Source: Tolypeutes matacus
Lineage: Eukaryota > Chordata > Mammalia > Cingulata > Chlamyphoridae
Direction of reading: 5' to 3'
Length of the DNA: 64,000 bases
Assembly (NCBI GenBank): GCA_026826555.1
Contig: JAKSZT010054583.1
Span: 975,161 to 1,039,160 of the forward strand
Position numbers and translations under genes: made by a program. The notes under the pieces were generated by a model. That model had not been told where the DNA came from and did no database searches. It saw only the letters and a list, made by a program, of their open reading frames with translations. Position 1 is the first letter of the stretch; each line of letters starts with the position of its first letter. This document shows positions 23,444 to 34,362 of this stretch, one piece after another.

Positions 23444-24970
23444 CCAAAAAAACAAGAAGAAGAAGAAGGCACAACAGACACAGCAACGTCCTCATCCAAC
23501 AACCATGAGAAGGACAGCGGAGTGGGGCGCACAGATGAAAGCTTGCGAAATGATGAGAGCTCAGAGCAGGAGAATGCAGCCGAGGACCCCAATGGCACTT
23601 CTTTGAAGAGCAAAAGAGAGCTGGGGCAGAGTCAAGACACTCTAGGAAGTGTTGAACTTCAGTGCAATGAGAGCTTTGTGTCTGGTGAATACATGGACTC
23701 AGACTGCATTGGAAACCAAGATGAGGAGTGTGAAAGATTTCGCCAGCTCTTGGAACTCAAATGTAAGATTCGAAATCATGGAGAGTATGACCTATATTAC
23801 TCAAGCAGCACAATTGAATGCAATCAAGGGGAGCAAGAGGGAGTGGAGCATGAACTACAGCTGCTTAATGAAGAGCTAAGAAACATTGAACTCGAGTGCC
23901 AGAATATCATGCAGGCTCACAGGCTTAAGAAAGTGACAGACCAATATGGTGACATCTGGGCATTGCATGATGGAGGATTCCGAAATTATAACACCAGCAT
24001 AGATATGCAAAGGGGAAAGCTAGATGATATCATGGAACACCCAGAGAAGTCAGACAAAGACAGTTCTAGTGCTTATAACACGGCTGAAAGCTGCAGAAGT
24101 ACTCCACTGACTGTGGACCGTTCTCCTGACAGTACCCTTCCAAGAATGATCAACCTCACCAATAAGAAAAACCTGAAAAGCTCAATGGCAGCAGATCAGT
24201 CCTCTTCTGGACAGTGCAGTAAAGAGTCGACCTCCACCAAAGCCAAAACCACGGAGCAGGATTGTATCATTGAAGGCAAAGAGAAAATGTTAGAAAGCAA
24301 CAAACTTCCTGAGCAAGAGAGTACAGTCAGCGAGCATATTCCTTACTTCTCTCCTTATCATAGCTCCTCATACAGGTATGCAAACATCCCAGCACATGCC
24401 CGGCATTATCAGAGCTACATGCAGTTAATTCAGCAGAAATCTGCAGTGGAGTACGCTCAGAGTCAGCTCAGTTTGGTGAGCATGTGCAAGGAGTCTCAGA
24501 AATGCTCTGAGCCCAAGATGGAATGGAAAGTGAAAATTAGGAGTGACGGGACACGGTACATCACAAAGAGACCAGTGCGAGATCGAATTCTGAAGGAACG
24601 TGCCTTAAAGATCAAGGAGGAGCGGAGTGGCATGACTACAGATGACGACACCATGAGCGAGATGAAAATGGGGCGCTACTGGAGCAAAGAGGAGCGAAAG
24701 CAACACCTGGTTCGCGCCAAAGAGCAGCGCCGGCGCCGAGAGGTCATGATGCGGAGCCGGTTGGAGTGTCTCAAGGAGAATCCTCAGAGCGGCAGCGAGG
24801 GCAAGAAGGAGATCAACATCATTGAACTGAGTCACAAAAAGATGATGAAAAAAAGAAACAAGAAAATTTTGGACAACTGGATGACAATCCAAGAACTGAT
24901 GACCCATGGGGCTAAGTCTCCTGATGGAGCAAGAGTCCATAATGCCTTTTTGTCAGTCACCACTGTATGA
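23444..24970 (+). CDS. PDZRN4: PDZRN4 terminal coding exon: linker, coiled coil, LNX3-homology region and C-terminal PDZ ligand
   Basis: After the TTTCCTAG acceptor, 508 codons run to TGA at 24968-24970. The product begins [17 protein letters not shown], followed by [20 protein letters not shown], a Ser/Thr/Glu-rich linker that is conserved in PDZRN3. A predicted coiled coil lies at visible residues 261-288 ([16 protein letters not shown]). Next come a Ser/Thr-rich variable part, the conserved block [20 protein letters not shown], and a strongly basic helix from residue 536 ([20 protein letters not shown]). The chain ends LSVTTV, a C-terminal PDZ-binding motif of the S/T-X-V type. The large undivided final exon is typical of PDZRN3/4. 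No frameshift or stop is seen. The region probably scaffolds partners of the ligase. Confidence 0.97.
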   Translation, partial: PKKQEEEEGTTDTATSSSNNHEKDSGVGRTDESLRNDESSEQENAAEDPNGTSLKSKRELGQSQDTLGSVELQCNESFVSGEYMDSDCIGNQDEECERFRQLLELKCKIRNHGEYDLYYSSSTIECNQGEQEGVEHELQLLNEELRNIELECQNIMQAHRLKKVTDQYGDIWALHDGGFRNYNTSIDMQRGKLDDIMEHPEKSDKDSSSAYNTAESCRSTPLTVDRSPDSTLPRMINLTNKKNLKSSMAADQSSSGQCSKESTSTKAKTTEQDCIIEGKEKMLESNKLPEQESTVSEHIPYFSPYHSSSYRYANIPAHARHYQSYMQLIQQKSAVEYAQSQLSLVSMCKESQKCSEPKMEWKVKIRSDGTRYITKRPVRDRILKERALKIKEERSGMTTDDDTMSEMKMGRYWSKEERKQHLVRAKEQRRRREVMMRSRLECLKENPQSGSEGKKEINIIELSHKKMMKKRNKKILDNWMTIQELMTHGAKSPDGARVHNAFLSVTTV

Positions 24971-25645
24971 CTGTGTGTGCACAACTGATTTTAAGAAGGT
25001 GCTACCAGTTTGGGTAGAGAATGATTGCCTCGTTCAATGTGGCATTTTTATATATATTTTGTGACTCTTTATAGTTTAAATTTTTTGTAAGCAAAAATAT
25101 CTGGTAATTTTTCATTGGTTTTTTCTTATACTGGTACCTTTGTTTTGGCTGAGATCTTTCTTTATCTTGTGACATATTCATATTACTCATTTATATATAT
25201 ATAAAAGAGGAAAGGAAATAAAACCACAAAAAAAAAAAAAAAAAAAAAAAAAACCTTGAAGAAAAGAAAGTACTGAAGAGCCAATTAATTTCCTATTTTA
25301 CTGTATCTATTGTAAGTTAAGATCTGGATTTATTGCTCTAGTTTACTTATTTTCTATGTTCATAACAACTTAATGCCAAAACATTTCTATGCTTGCTTCT
25401 TGGCATAAAACATATAAAATCAAACCTGTTAATAAATCTCATGCCACATCTTGTCTTACACATAGAAACCATCTCCTTTTAACATCCAATTGTACATTTA
25501 GCACAAAAATGGCCATTGTCTTTTGTCTCAGTAAAGTGTAGGTAGACAATCTTCCTGTGATATGTAGTGACATTGGACATGTAGCTAGATAATTGTGGTA
25601 ATTGTGATGACAAAAGAGGAATAAATTATTGAATATCCTTAAGAA
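24971..25645 (+). other. PDZRN4: PDZRN4 3' UTR with candidate polyadenylation signals
   Basis: AT-rich sequence follows the stop. AATAAA hexamers occur at 25217-25222 (5 bases before an A26 run), 25431-25436 and 25620-25625. The last is followed by a T/G-rich stretch (25656-25690) that suits a downstream element, so I place the main end near 25645. The true transcript end cannot be decided without RNA data. The A26 run at 25228-25253 is internal and not a tail. Confidence 0.6.
25228..25253. repeat. A26 homopolymer inside the 3' UTR
   Basis: 26 consecutive A lie 5 bases after an AATAAA hexamer. Unique sequence continues on the right. Confidence 0.9.
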
Positions 25646-26335
25646 GAGTTATCAAGGAGTGTTTTATTTTCATTGTCCACTGTGGTTAACAGATGTAAAA
25701 TAGTTATATATGTATGATATTTAGAAGACTCCTAGTTGTGGATTATAAAATGTGAACTTTTTCTATCACTTTTATTTCTGTAAATTTGTCCTGAAATACT
25801 TCTTAAAGATCATTGTGTCACATGCTCCTACCAGGATTAAATTAGATAATAGATGCAGAGCATCTAACAGAGTGCTATGGCCCGTAAGTCTGAATTAAAA
25901 ATTCAATAATCATTAGTTCATGACTCCCTTGCCTGCCACACCTGTAAAGTCAAGAAAAATCTTGGAAAAGGCTTGGAGAGAAAGGGTGAGTGAGGTATGT
26001 GAGATTTGGAAATTGTTTATAATGACACTATAATGACACTAATGACATTTATTTAGCTAACCCATTGGGAATAAATGTGGGGGCAACCATCTGTGCAATA
26101 ATTACCAGCATACTCAACTACAAAGGCTTCTTATGTCAGTTTATTAAAAGGAGAAATTGTTAGGTTATTTAAATCTAGTTTTTCATCATATAAACAATAA
26201 ACCTTATCGTGTGTCAATCATAATGCCCCTACAAAGTGAAAGCATTCCATTTTTTAGGCCAGCTCAACCACGTATATGCACAAGTGGGTTTGATCAAATT
26301 TTCATTCAACCTGATAGATTATTGTAACATACTGG
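25646..26335. other. Intergenic, mostly unique
   Basis: This follows the presumed end of PDZRN4. It holds a diverged MIR-like piece near 25795-25915 ('ggattaaattagataatag', 'ctaacagagtgctatggc') and a short near-tandem of ATAATGACACT at 26018-26045. Nothing else is recognised. Confidence 0.6.
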
Positions 26336-26339
26336 AGAG

Positions 26340-26855
26340 TATTTCTGAAGCTACTTTCCTGTTTAAAAACCTACAGTGACTCCTTAAGAGCTCTTAGATC
26401 AGAATGACACCTCAGCCTGGTATTCAAGGCCCTCAGTGAACTTGCCTGTTTTGTCCATTGCATTTCTTTAGATCTTCTCCGAGGTAGGCCTGGCTACTTA
26501 AAAGCCAGCTCATTTACACTAGAGTTATCTTATGCTATTCCTGTGGCGTTTCTGTGTCAAATCCTACACCTGCCTTAGAATGTAACCACATATACATTTT
26601 CCCTTTGGAGCCTGTTTTGATAATACCCAGATTTCCCCCTTATTTTGAATCTCCCAGTTGTTTGGCATACATTCTGATGCTAAATAACTGCAGTTCCGTT
26701 TTACCTTGGAAATTTTATTATTTTATTATTCGGTAACATATGTGGAACTTATTATCTCCCTGCATAGATTTTAAGCTCATGGAGTGAGGCAGTCGTGTCT
26801 TCCTCTGTCTTTTTAAGTCTCTGGTACAATGCCATGTGAATAATAATGAATGCTA
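26340..26855 (+). repeat. L2 3' region
   Basis: Phrases occur in L2 order: 'cctacagtgactccttaaga', 'cctggtattcaaggccctca', then 'agattttaagctcatggagt' and 'ctctggtacaatgcc', near the element's 3' end. It is diverged and ancient, and the limits are approximate. Confidence 0.7.
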
Positions 26856-27955
26856 GTTGTGTTAAATTATTTTATTCATTTCTCTCTCTCCTCCACATAT
26901 AGTCCTTAGTTCATATTTTCCTTATTTTCAACTCTTCCGAGTTATCTTTTGAAGGGCTATGACATAAATAGAAAGAAACTAATCATATTTACATGTAAGG
27001 GAAAGCTGTACTCAAAAATGTTAAAATTGTGATAGAAATAGCAAACAACTAAAAAAGTCATCACTTCTAATTTTAACCAAAGTTCATCCACTGAATAAGG
27101 CCATTCTGAGTGCATCCTTAGTTAACTCTTGATCTAATGGTTTTAAATAAAAAGACCTGTCTATCTTAAGAACTCGGCCCTTTCCTCATCTAATGCTTGT
27201 GTATTGTTTATCATCTTGACACAACTAGGTTTAAATTGTCATTGAATTTGAATTACTTTTAGAGATAAACATCATTTGGAACCGACCTATAGATTTTCCA
27301 AAAGAAACATGCACATGTCTCACAGAACTGCAGTGTTTCCAGATTTACCAGTTTAGTTTTATTTTCATTTACAGCCAAGCGTGCTTCCCAACTAAAAAAA
27401 AAAGTGCTGTTGATGATTTTCATGTCTGTGTTTATATAGTTCTACAAGTTGAAGATGTCTTTTTAAAAAAATCAGTGAAAATCTGAAATGTGTGATGCTT
27501 TATCTTTCTACATAACATATCTTTGTGCTAAACATGTTTTTTAGTAAATGAATAATAAATCTGTTAATCAGCAAAGAAAAAAGTGGGATATTTCATTTCA
27601 GTACAGAAGAAAAAATATGACTGTAAAGAGGAAGAATATTTTGCTTGGACTTACCTTGAAATTCCATTTTTATTACTGCTTTTCATAGTCAAATATGACA
27701 AACTGGTGGTGGGATCCATATGTGAATAACTCACAGTGGGGGGGGGATGTATTTTTGATGGGCATCTCTTTACTACATGCTCTGAAGAAGACTATTGTCA
27801 CCATCTTGTTTTATGCAGACTGTGCTTTATATACACATATTGTGGGCTGAGGGAGGATTCCTCTCACACATCCTTTGATAACTGCATACTGTTCTCAACC
27901 CTGTCCTGTTGGTATGTCTAACTCTCCCACCTAAACTTATTTTTTGAATGAGATT
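26856..27955. other. Intergenic, AT-rich, nothing recognised
   Basis: Unique AT-rich sequence with no gene or RNA. One G9 run lies at 27739-27747. Confidence 0.6.
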
Positions 27956-27959
27956 CTGC

Positions 27960-28290
27960 TCTCTTCTCCACACTCCTTGGCTTTTTTGATGACACCACTG
28001 TTGACCTCATCTCTCATGCTCATCGCCTCAGAGTCCTTTTGGACTTCCCTTATATCTAGTAAGCCCAAGTACTGTTCATTTTTCTTCAAAATGTGGCTCC
28101 AACTTTCTTAAATCTCTCTAGGATAGACTCTCACTACCTCATGCCTGATTACTTCAACAGGTCCATAACTGTGCCTTGTTTCCAGGCTGTCCTACATACA
28201 TTTGGCAATATTTGTCCTCCTAATTATCACTTTCCTCACTGTACTCAGATACCTTTGAGGTTCTTTTCCTGAACATAGATAAAATTTGAG
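27960..28290 (+). repeat. L2-like fragment (more 5' part)
   Basis: 'ctcatctctcatgctcat', 'gattacttcaacaggtccat' and 'ttccaggctgtccta' follow the L2 pattern upstream of the piece seen at 26340. It is strongly diverged. Confidence 0.4.
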
Positions 28291-29495
28291 TGCCTGAGTT
28301 AAAAAGGCAAAGATTTCTATAATGTAATCTCAACCTGTTTTATCTACCTCTCCATGAGGTACCTCCAAATCAGAGTTCAAGAAACCTGTACCATGGCTAG
28401 GTGAATAATTCGGTGCTCTTTCAAACCAATATTTTTTAAATATTTAATTAATTTTCTATTAACAAAGTGGAACACTACAACAGGCTCACTGACTAATTTT
28501 TATTTTTATTTTTCTTAAAAAAAAAAAAAAAAAAAACTAAAAAGAATTCCAACAAATTATTTCCCTCTTACTCACTTACCTGGAGTTTTTGTTCTCTCTT
28601 CTGTTTTCTTTCCTAATTTTCTACAATGTATGATTTTTGGAGGTATATTAATGGATTTAAATTTTAGATAAAACAAACCAGCCATTCCTTGGAAATATGT
28701 ATGATATGGTTTCAGAATTTCCATGCATAGTGACTGCAGGGAGCCATGGACAAAAATAATTGTCCAAGATAAGGTCACCTATTGAGGAGTACTTTAAGAT
28801 TTTATTGCTGTTTTCCACTCAAGAATGCCTCCTTTTACAGCCAGAGCAGGGCCATTTTACACTGCACCAAGTCACCTTGTAGAACTGAGTAAATGGCCAC
28901 CATACTGCTAATTATTTAGGGATATTTTTATGCTACTTCTAGTGTCCCACTCTGTCTCTGCTTTAGTCAGACAGGACCCCATACAGTGTTTCAGATGTGC
29001 CATTCTCATTTCCATTGCCATTCTCTGCTTGTGGTGATTTGCTATGTTAGATAAACTCTTCTTTCTCTTTGCTCATCCCTCCTTCATTGTTCATTTCAAG
29101 CCTTCCCGTCTCTTCAGGAGATTTGCCCCTTACTCTTGCTAACAGCTACTTACTTCTGAACCATCGTAGCTGGTATTTTCTTATCACTCAGTTGGTCGTT
29201 TGTCTTTACCACCAAGAGCATCTAATATTTTTTCCATAATGTGTATGTCATGAAGACAGTATGCAGCACAGTTAGCACCCATTGTCACATATGTGCTTCT
29301 GGCATTTCTTCTGTTTTACTAAACAACAGCTGCTCAGGATTTTGGCTGCCATGCATTTTTTCACACATCCAAGCCTAGAGTGCTATTAACTTTGGCATCA
29401 AGCATTGCTCTTGGGTTCATAGATCATCTATAAACTAGGGTCCTGCTTGTTGTTCAATATTCAGTTATTAATTTTTTAATCCACTACTTATGTAT
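28291..29495. other. Intergenic, nothing recognised apart from an A-run
   Basis: Unique sequence with an A19 run at about 28518-28536. No gene-like frame or repeat signature. Confidence 0.55.
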
Positions 29496-29499
29496 TGCC

Positions 29500-29830
29500 T
29501 CCCAGCTCTGCTACTTAACTAGTTTGTATTCTTAGGTAATTTTCTTAAACTTGCTGCTGCTCAGTACAGTGGAGATCATTATAACTTTCATTGTAGGTTG
29601 AAAATTAAATGAGTTAATAAATATAAACTGGTTCTATGAGTGCTGGCACAGAATAGACACTCAATAGATATTAGTTATTTTTATTTACAGGGGAACAACT
29701 GTGGCTTATAAAGTCTCAGTAATCTGCCACACATTCCACAGCTACTAAGCAATGGATTCTGGATTCAAACACTTGATGGTCTGATCCCAAAGTTCCTCTT
29801 TCCACTACTCACAGCCTCCACTTTAATTAA
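29500..29830. repeat. Two MIR pieces, forward then reverse
   Basis: From 29500 to about 29690, MIR reads forward ('cccagctctgctacttaact', 'attaaatgagttaataaata', 'agtgctggcacagaatagac'). From 29690 to 29820 it reads in reverse ('aatctgccacacattcca', 'ctactaagcaatggattc', 'cactactcacag'). They are two separate ancient insertions in opposite directions. Confidence 0.65.
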
Positions 29831-30847
29831 GAATGAGCATCAGAGTTAATACCAACTTAAGCCCCATCAGGTCTGCTTCAAGCAGAAGTTCCAGGCATTG
29901 ACATCATTTTCTCTGTGTCCTCAAACATGTGCTGCCTTTCTTCATTTGGCTCTACTTTATTGGTCAGTCTACTTTTGAATTGCATGTTGCATGTATTAGG
30001 ACATTGTTTTTGATCAGTCATTGAACTTGAGATTATTTCTTTCAAGTTCACCACTACATAACTATATTCGATCTCAAATATATTATCATCTCCTTCTATT
30101 CTGCTGCCTGCCATAACCATGATCAGAAATGTGGCACTGGTATAAAGAAGCTCTTGGATATCCACCTGCAGGACTCTCAGGGATCCTTATAGTCTGGTAT
30201 TTTTATAGGAAGAATGGTCAGTGCTGGATATTCAGTTCTTCAGTATGTCTGAACAAGAAATTTGATAAAACAAGACATTTATTCAACTTCACCTCTTTGA
30301 TAATGAAGGGAGTAGGGTGGATGGAATGCAACTTTCCAACATATTTCGGAATATTTGTGAGGTGCTCTGGGAAGCAAAGCCTACTTAAATGCTTCAAGAT
30401 GCCATGCCTACACTGGTGTTCTCATCTTGGTAGGGTCAGTGAGAATAGCATAGATGTCTAGTTGTGTCCATTTAACTTAGTCTGACTTTGTATTTGAAGT
30501 ACAACGCTAATGAGAAATCAGTAGATATTGATATTACTGTGTGAGAGGAAGACACAAAGAAATAGAAACAGTGTACAAGAGTCAAGAGAAGGAAAAGTTT
30601 TTCAAAAGCCTACAATGACCATTATATTCAGTGCTTTACATGGGTCATTAATAAATTTCTCATCTTGGGGGTGGCGGTAAAGTATGTGTGCATGGAAATA
30701 AGTCTAATTGTATGAAGCAATCAGTACAGAATAAAAGGCAGTGAGGAGCACAGAAGGGCCAAGAGGAGCAAGGGCTTCTTGTATGCTGTCACCATCTCTG
30801 CGAAGCCTTCCATGGCCTCACAGCCTTGAGTAACGATTCATCTAAAG
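29831..30847. other. Intergenic, nothing recognised
   Basis: Unique sequence. Opposing open frames of about 95-110 codons (29878-30165 and 30129-30461) show no family resemblance or coding texture. Confidence 0.55.
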
Positions 30848-31182
30848 CAGAGGTTCTTAACCCGATTTCAAGGGGTCCATGAACATGAGTTGAAAAAAAA
30901 TCAACTTATCTTTATTTTCTCTGACCTCTAACTGAAATCTAGCATTTCCTTCACTTATGAATGTATGCAATAAATTACAGTATTCATTTCATATCACATT
31001 ACAGTAGTTGCATACTCAAAAAATCACTTACATTCATCCATACTTCGGAATTATGGTAGTTGTTAGACCCGGCACTAGTTGAATGTCATAATACTATTTG
31101 CCGCTACATTCTGAGACAGGGTCCATGGTTTTCACCTGACTGGCAAAGGGGTCCATGAAACAAAAAAGTTTAAGAACCCCTG
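30848..31182. mobile_element. Non-autonomous hAT-type DNA transposon
   Basis: The left terminus CAGAGGTTCTTAAC and the right terminus GTTTAAGAACCCCTG are inverted repeats. The flanks are 8-bp target duplications matching at 6 of 8 or better (ATCTAAAG at 30840-30847 and AACTAAAG at 31183-31190). The internal phrase GGGGTCCATGAA is repeated near both ends. Length is 335 bp with no transposase. This fits the ancient Charlie-related MITEs of mammals. The exact family name is not determined. Confidence 0.82.
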
Positions 31183-31199
31183 AACTAAAGGACAAGTTC

Positions 31200-31290
31200 T
31201 CTTCAATTTTGTGACTTTGAGCAAGTTACATCCTTTCTTTGAGCCTCCATTTCCTCTCTATAAAATGAGGATATTGGAATAAATGATCTC
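31200..31290 (+). repeat. MIR fragment
   Basis: 'gtgactttgagcaagttaca', 'gagcctccatttcctctcta' and 'aaaatgaggatattggaat' are the central MIR core. Confidence 0.65.
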
Positions 31291-31475
31291 CAAGGCCCCT
31301 TTCATTTCTAAAAATTGGCAATAAATATTGAAATATTTTATTCCAATTGTTTTGTTGCATTCATACCACAGTTTGGTATAGAGCCATCTTAACTCCATCA
31401 TCTACCAGTGCCGCTTTGTTTCCGGGCCTGAGGGTGATCAGCCCTGCTGCAGCCCGGGGAGCGACACGAGCTAGT

Positions 31476-31966
31476 TGTGGGCCGTCCGGCGTGCACTCCG
31501 GAACGGCGGGGGGGGTGAAGAAGTTGTCAGGAGAGCGCAGACCCGGCTCCCTGGTCTTCACGGGGGTTAAGGAGAAGTTGTCACAGGGTCGCCGTTTGGT
31601 GCCCTGTGGTCTCCCTGGCAGTACTAAATGAAGAGACACCACTCACTTGCTTGCTGGAAGGTAAGACCTTTATTCAGGGAGAGCTGCGCAGTTTTATAGG
31701 CAGAGTTGGGCGGGGGTGAGCGTGTTGTCTTCTGATAGGGCGAAGCTGTTGCTGGGCGTGGGGGGAAGATTTGGGAGGGAGGGGGGAGGCTAGAGGAGAA
31801 GGCCAACATGTCCAAATAAGGTTATGGCTGTGAGGGAGTGCTGTGATAGGCTGCGGTGAATAGGGAAGTTGGGTTCGGGGAAGAGAGAAGNNNNNNNNNN
31901 AGGGAAGTTGGGTTCGGGGAAGAGAGAAGCTGGCTACGGGAAGCGGGTGGGGCGTAGCGCCCCACA
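31476..31966 (-). mobile_element. Endogenous retrovirus LTR-like block, GC- and CpG-rich
   Basis: Read on the minus strand it begins TGTGGGGCGC (at 31966). It has a TATAAAA box at 31692-31698 and an AATAAA signal 18 bases further on (31669-31674), followed by a CpG-rich downstream region. The + strand left end near 31476 reads TGTGGGCC, a plausible matching terminus, but no target duplication was found, so the left limit is uncertain and some leader sequence to about 31400 may belong to it. The short TATA-to-AATAAA spacing resembles betaretrovirus-like LTRs. No viral gene is attached. A 10-N gap interrupts it. Confidence 0.55.
31891..31900. other. Assembly gap (10 N)
   Basis: Ten N. The 29 bases before it (31862-31890) are identical to the 29 bases after it (31901-31929). 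Confidence 0.98.
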
Positions 31967-32440
31967 GACACCTGTGGCAAGGTTTGACTTGGGTAAACAT
32001 TACCTCATACCAGTATAGCAAATGACAAACTCAAAAAACTTTGAAACTTAAGAAAGAAATCCAAATAATGCCTGCCTCCTCTGTCCATGACTCACCAGAT
32101 GCCACATCACTTACTTTCCTTCTAGAAGCCATCCTTCATGGTGATTACCATCCTATGAAAGATTGCATGTGTATTTTACACTCTCAGAACATGAAGACCT
32201 GGACCTCTTGACACTTCATATTTATAAAGAATATAGGAAAGGGAAGGGACCATCCAACATACTTGGATAACCTGAGCTTTGCAACCGAGGTTACCACCTC
32301 GCCAGCCTGAGAAAGAAATCATATAGCTGGACTACTTGAGGGAAAGCCTTTACAGTCATCCAACAGAAACACTGGCTTGTTTTTCCACATAAAGTACAAC
32401 TGGAATTTAAAGTTACACAAAGCATTCAGAGATAGGGTGG
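31967..32440. other. Intergenic, nothing recognised
   Basis: Unique mixed sequence after the LTR-like block. Confidence 0.5.
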
Positions 32441-33190
32441 GAGAGTTGGGCAGAATTCAGATAGTAAAAGATTTCATATACAAAGGAAAGGAGAGTAGAT
32501 TACTATCCTGAAGGAAATGGGGTGGGAGTATGGGAGGGTGAAAGCTATCAAGTTTGTTTTGTTTTAGAAAGATTAGTCTAGTAGCAATTTAGACGTTTGA
32601 TTGGGTGCCAAAACATTTAGAGGAAGGACAATCATTGAGAAGATTGTTCCAGTGATCTACAAGGGAGAAGGTAAGGGCTCGATCAAGATGCTGATGGGTG
32701 CAAAGCAGAGAACAAATCTGATAGATGTTAGGAGGCAGGGCTACAAGATTTAGCAAATAAAAATACAGAACCTCCACTTGGATTTCAGATAAACAGTGAA
32801 TTCTCTTTTCAATATATGTATATCTATTGGGGACATACTTACATTAAAAATTACTGTTTATCTGAAATTTGGATATAACTCAAAATTCTGTATTTTATCT
32901 GGCAACCCTATTAGGGAGATGGAAAGCAGGGACACTGACTGGATAGAGAATGGGAGAGCAGCAGAGGGCAGAAGGAGTTGAGGATGTCCTCCAACTCCAG
33001 TTTGGGGAACTGGATGAATTATCACTTGACAAAATATGGTCAACATGAAAAAGAAATTTGAGAAGGAAAGGTGAACAATTCAGTCTTGAGCAGGTTGAGT
33101 TTGAGTTGCCAGTAGTATAGTCCATGTAGAGATATCTAATGAGCAGTTGAAAATACAAATACAGAGCTCAGAATATCAGGCAAGGACTGG
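32441..33190. repeat. Ancient mammalian interspersed repeat (class not assigned), interrupted by a MITE
   Basis: 'agattactatcctgaaggaa', 'tttagaaagattagtctagt', 'gagcaggttgagtttgagtt' and 'atgagcagttgaaaatac' follow a mid-repetitive mammalian element that I recognise by phrase order but cannot name. Positions 32737-32909 are a later insertion. Confidence 0.4.
32737..32909. mobile_element. Palindromic MITE
   Basis: The two halves are inverted copies: TTTCAGATAAACAGT near 32783 pairs with ACTGTTTATCTGAAA near 32855, and AAAAATACAG near the left end pairs with CTGTATTTTATC at the right, up to GGCAACCCT. A hairpin of about 170 bases is possible. It resembles palindromic ancient eutherian elements such as MER53 (name from memory, uncertain). 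Confidence 0.65.
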
Positions 33191-33719
33191 ATGAAAATAT
33201 GTCAGGGCACCAAATGTATCATCAGCTCTTTTTCTCCCTTTCAACTAGACTCCCCAACATCCACAGAGGCCCATCTACCGGGACAGAGATGGTGAAAAGG
33301 AACCTGATGAGTGTCCAGGAGGTGAGGGGTACCACAGAGCAGACCATCAAACTGCCATTGCCTTTTTCCTACTAGGTCCTGCTCTTAAACGGGAGATCTG
33401 GTTTGTAAATGCCTGGTTAAGAGTGGAAAGCAAGAGCAGCCCCTTTACCTGTCCTTCCAAGTCCTCTGGAGTCAGCTTCACATCTAGAGAATGGGTTTTA
33501 GAAACATTCTTAGCAGCATCTGGGAAAGCAGGACACACCCAATTACCAAACTACATTATCCTTTCTTTAGAAGTCATATCATTATTTCAACTATAAATAG
33601 TCCCATGTAAGCTCAGGTCAGCTTTTGGAACCCAATTAGTTATGAAAAATAAACTTAGTTTTCAGAGATTTATGAATTTTAGAATTTCCTTTCAGACTGT
33701 GAAACTTTTTTGCACCAAC
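33191..33719. other. Intergenic, nothing recognised
   Basis: Unique sequence with no gene-like frame. Confidence 0.5.
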
Positions 33720-34090
33720 GATAGCATAACTGAACAACCCCTTTTTAATTAAAATGTATATTTGATATATCATTCCGTGTTAGTCCATAAAGAGTTATTT
33801 CTTTTAGCTTCCTTTTTAAAGGGAATTATATTCCATTTTAGAGCTACACTATAAATATATTAACCTATCACCCATTCATGTATCTTATGATTTTTTTTCT
33901 CTAATCTCTAACTGTTGTAATCAATGACAATTAATAATCTTATAAATATTTCATGCACGAATGAATAGATCTCAGATAAGTTTCTAAAAGTGGAATTACA
34001 TGGTCAAAGGGCACATGCATTTGTGATTTTGATGGCTTCTGTCCTAAACACTGCCCTCCACAGGTGACACAATTCCAACTGCTACCAGCA
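33720..34090 (-). repeat. Old L1/HAL1-type 3' fragment
   Basis: 'gtggaattacatggtcaaag' and 'cactgccctccacagg' are reverse-oriented LINE-1-type phrases, preceded by an AT-rich part. Diverged. Confidence 0.5.
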
Positions 34091-34362
34091 GTTGTTTTCC
34101 CCACTCCCTTTCTATGCAGCTCTGCGATTGTATGCCCTTAGGTGCATGTCTTGTCCTTCTGCTCTGCTGACCTCCACAGGCTGTGCATCCCAAACTCTCT
34201 TGTCAGATGATTCAGTCTGGAAAGCAGTGACTGGAGAATGGAAGACAGGAGGGAAGGAAAAAACCATGGTATTTTCCCCTCCCAAGGGAGTATCCAGGTT
34301 TTTGGGAGCCTGTAGCTTAAGCATTTAGGGTCCTTATTTTAAAATATGATTTAAAAATTATG

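Larger units (their letters stand above)
1..25645 (+). other. PDZRN4: PDZRN4 gene, 3' portion (last five exons and 3' UTR)
   Basis: Five separate coding blocks, each bounded by AG before and GT after (except the last), splice in frame at phase 0 to give one continuous 635-residue C-terminal protein. The product matches the LNX3/LNX4 family: the second PDZ domain, a linker rich in Glu, Ser and Thr, and a C terminus ending VTTV. Details such as [10 protein letters not shown] at the end, where the paralogue PDZRN3 has YNSFLSVTTV as I recall it, favour PDZRN4. Introns inside the window are 2222, 6982, 4520 and 3502 bases, and the upstream intron is at least 5836 bases. The start codon, RING finger, zinc finger and first PDZ domain lie outside the window, so this is a partial gene. 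All coding exons shown are open and undamaged. Confidence 0.92.

Noticed and set aside
23649..24940. Open frames overlapping the last PDZRN4 exon in other frames (23649-23879 + and 24605-24940 -)
   Set aside because: They are shadows of the strongly biased coding exon and have no family resemblance.
23522..24970. Treating this as a single-exon gene starting at 23522
   Set aside because: The first codon is an internal GTG. The frame continues upstream to the TTTCCTAG acceptor at 23443 and joins four upstream exons in frame.
5837..24970. Assignment to the paralogue PDZRN3
   Set aside because: The C-terminal residues and much of the linker fit PDZRN4 as I remember it; PDZRN3 differs at many positions, such as the last ten residues.
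31347..31642. Opposed 93-94 codon open frames in the CpG-rich block
   Set aside because: GC-rich sequence has few stops by chance. The block carries LTR-like signals and no recognised protein motif.
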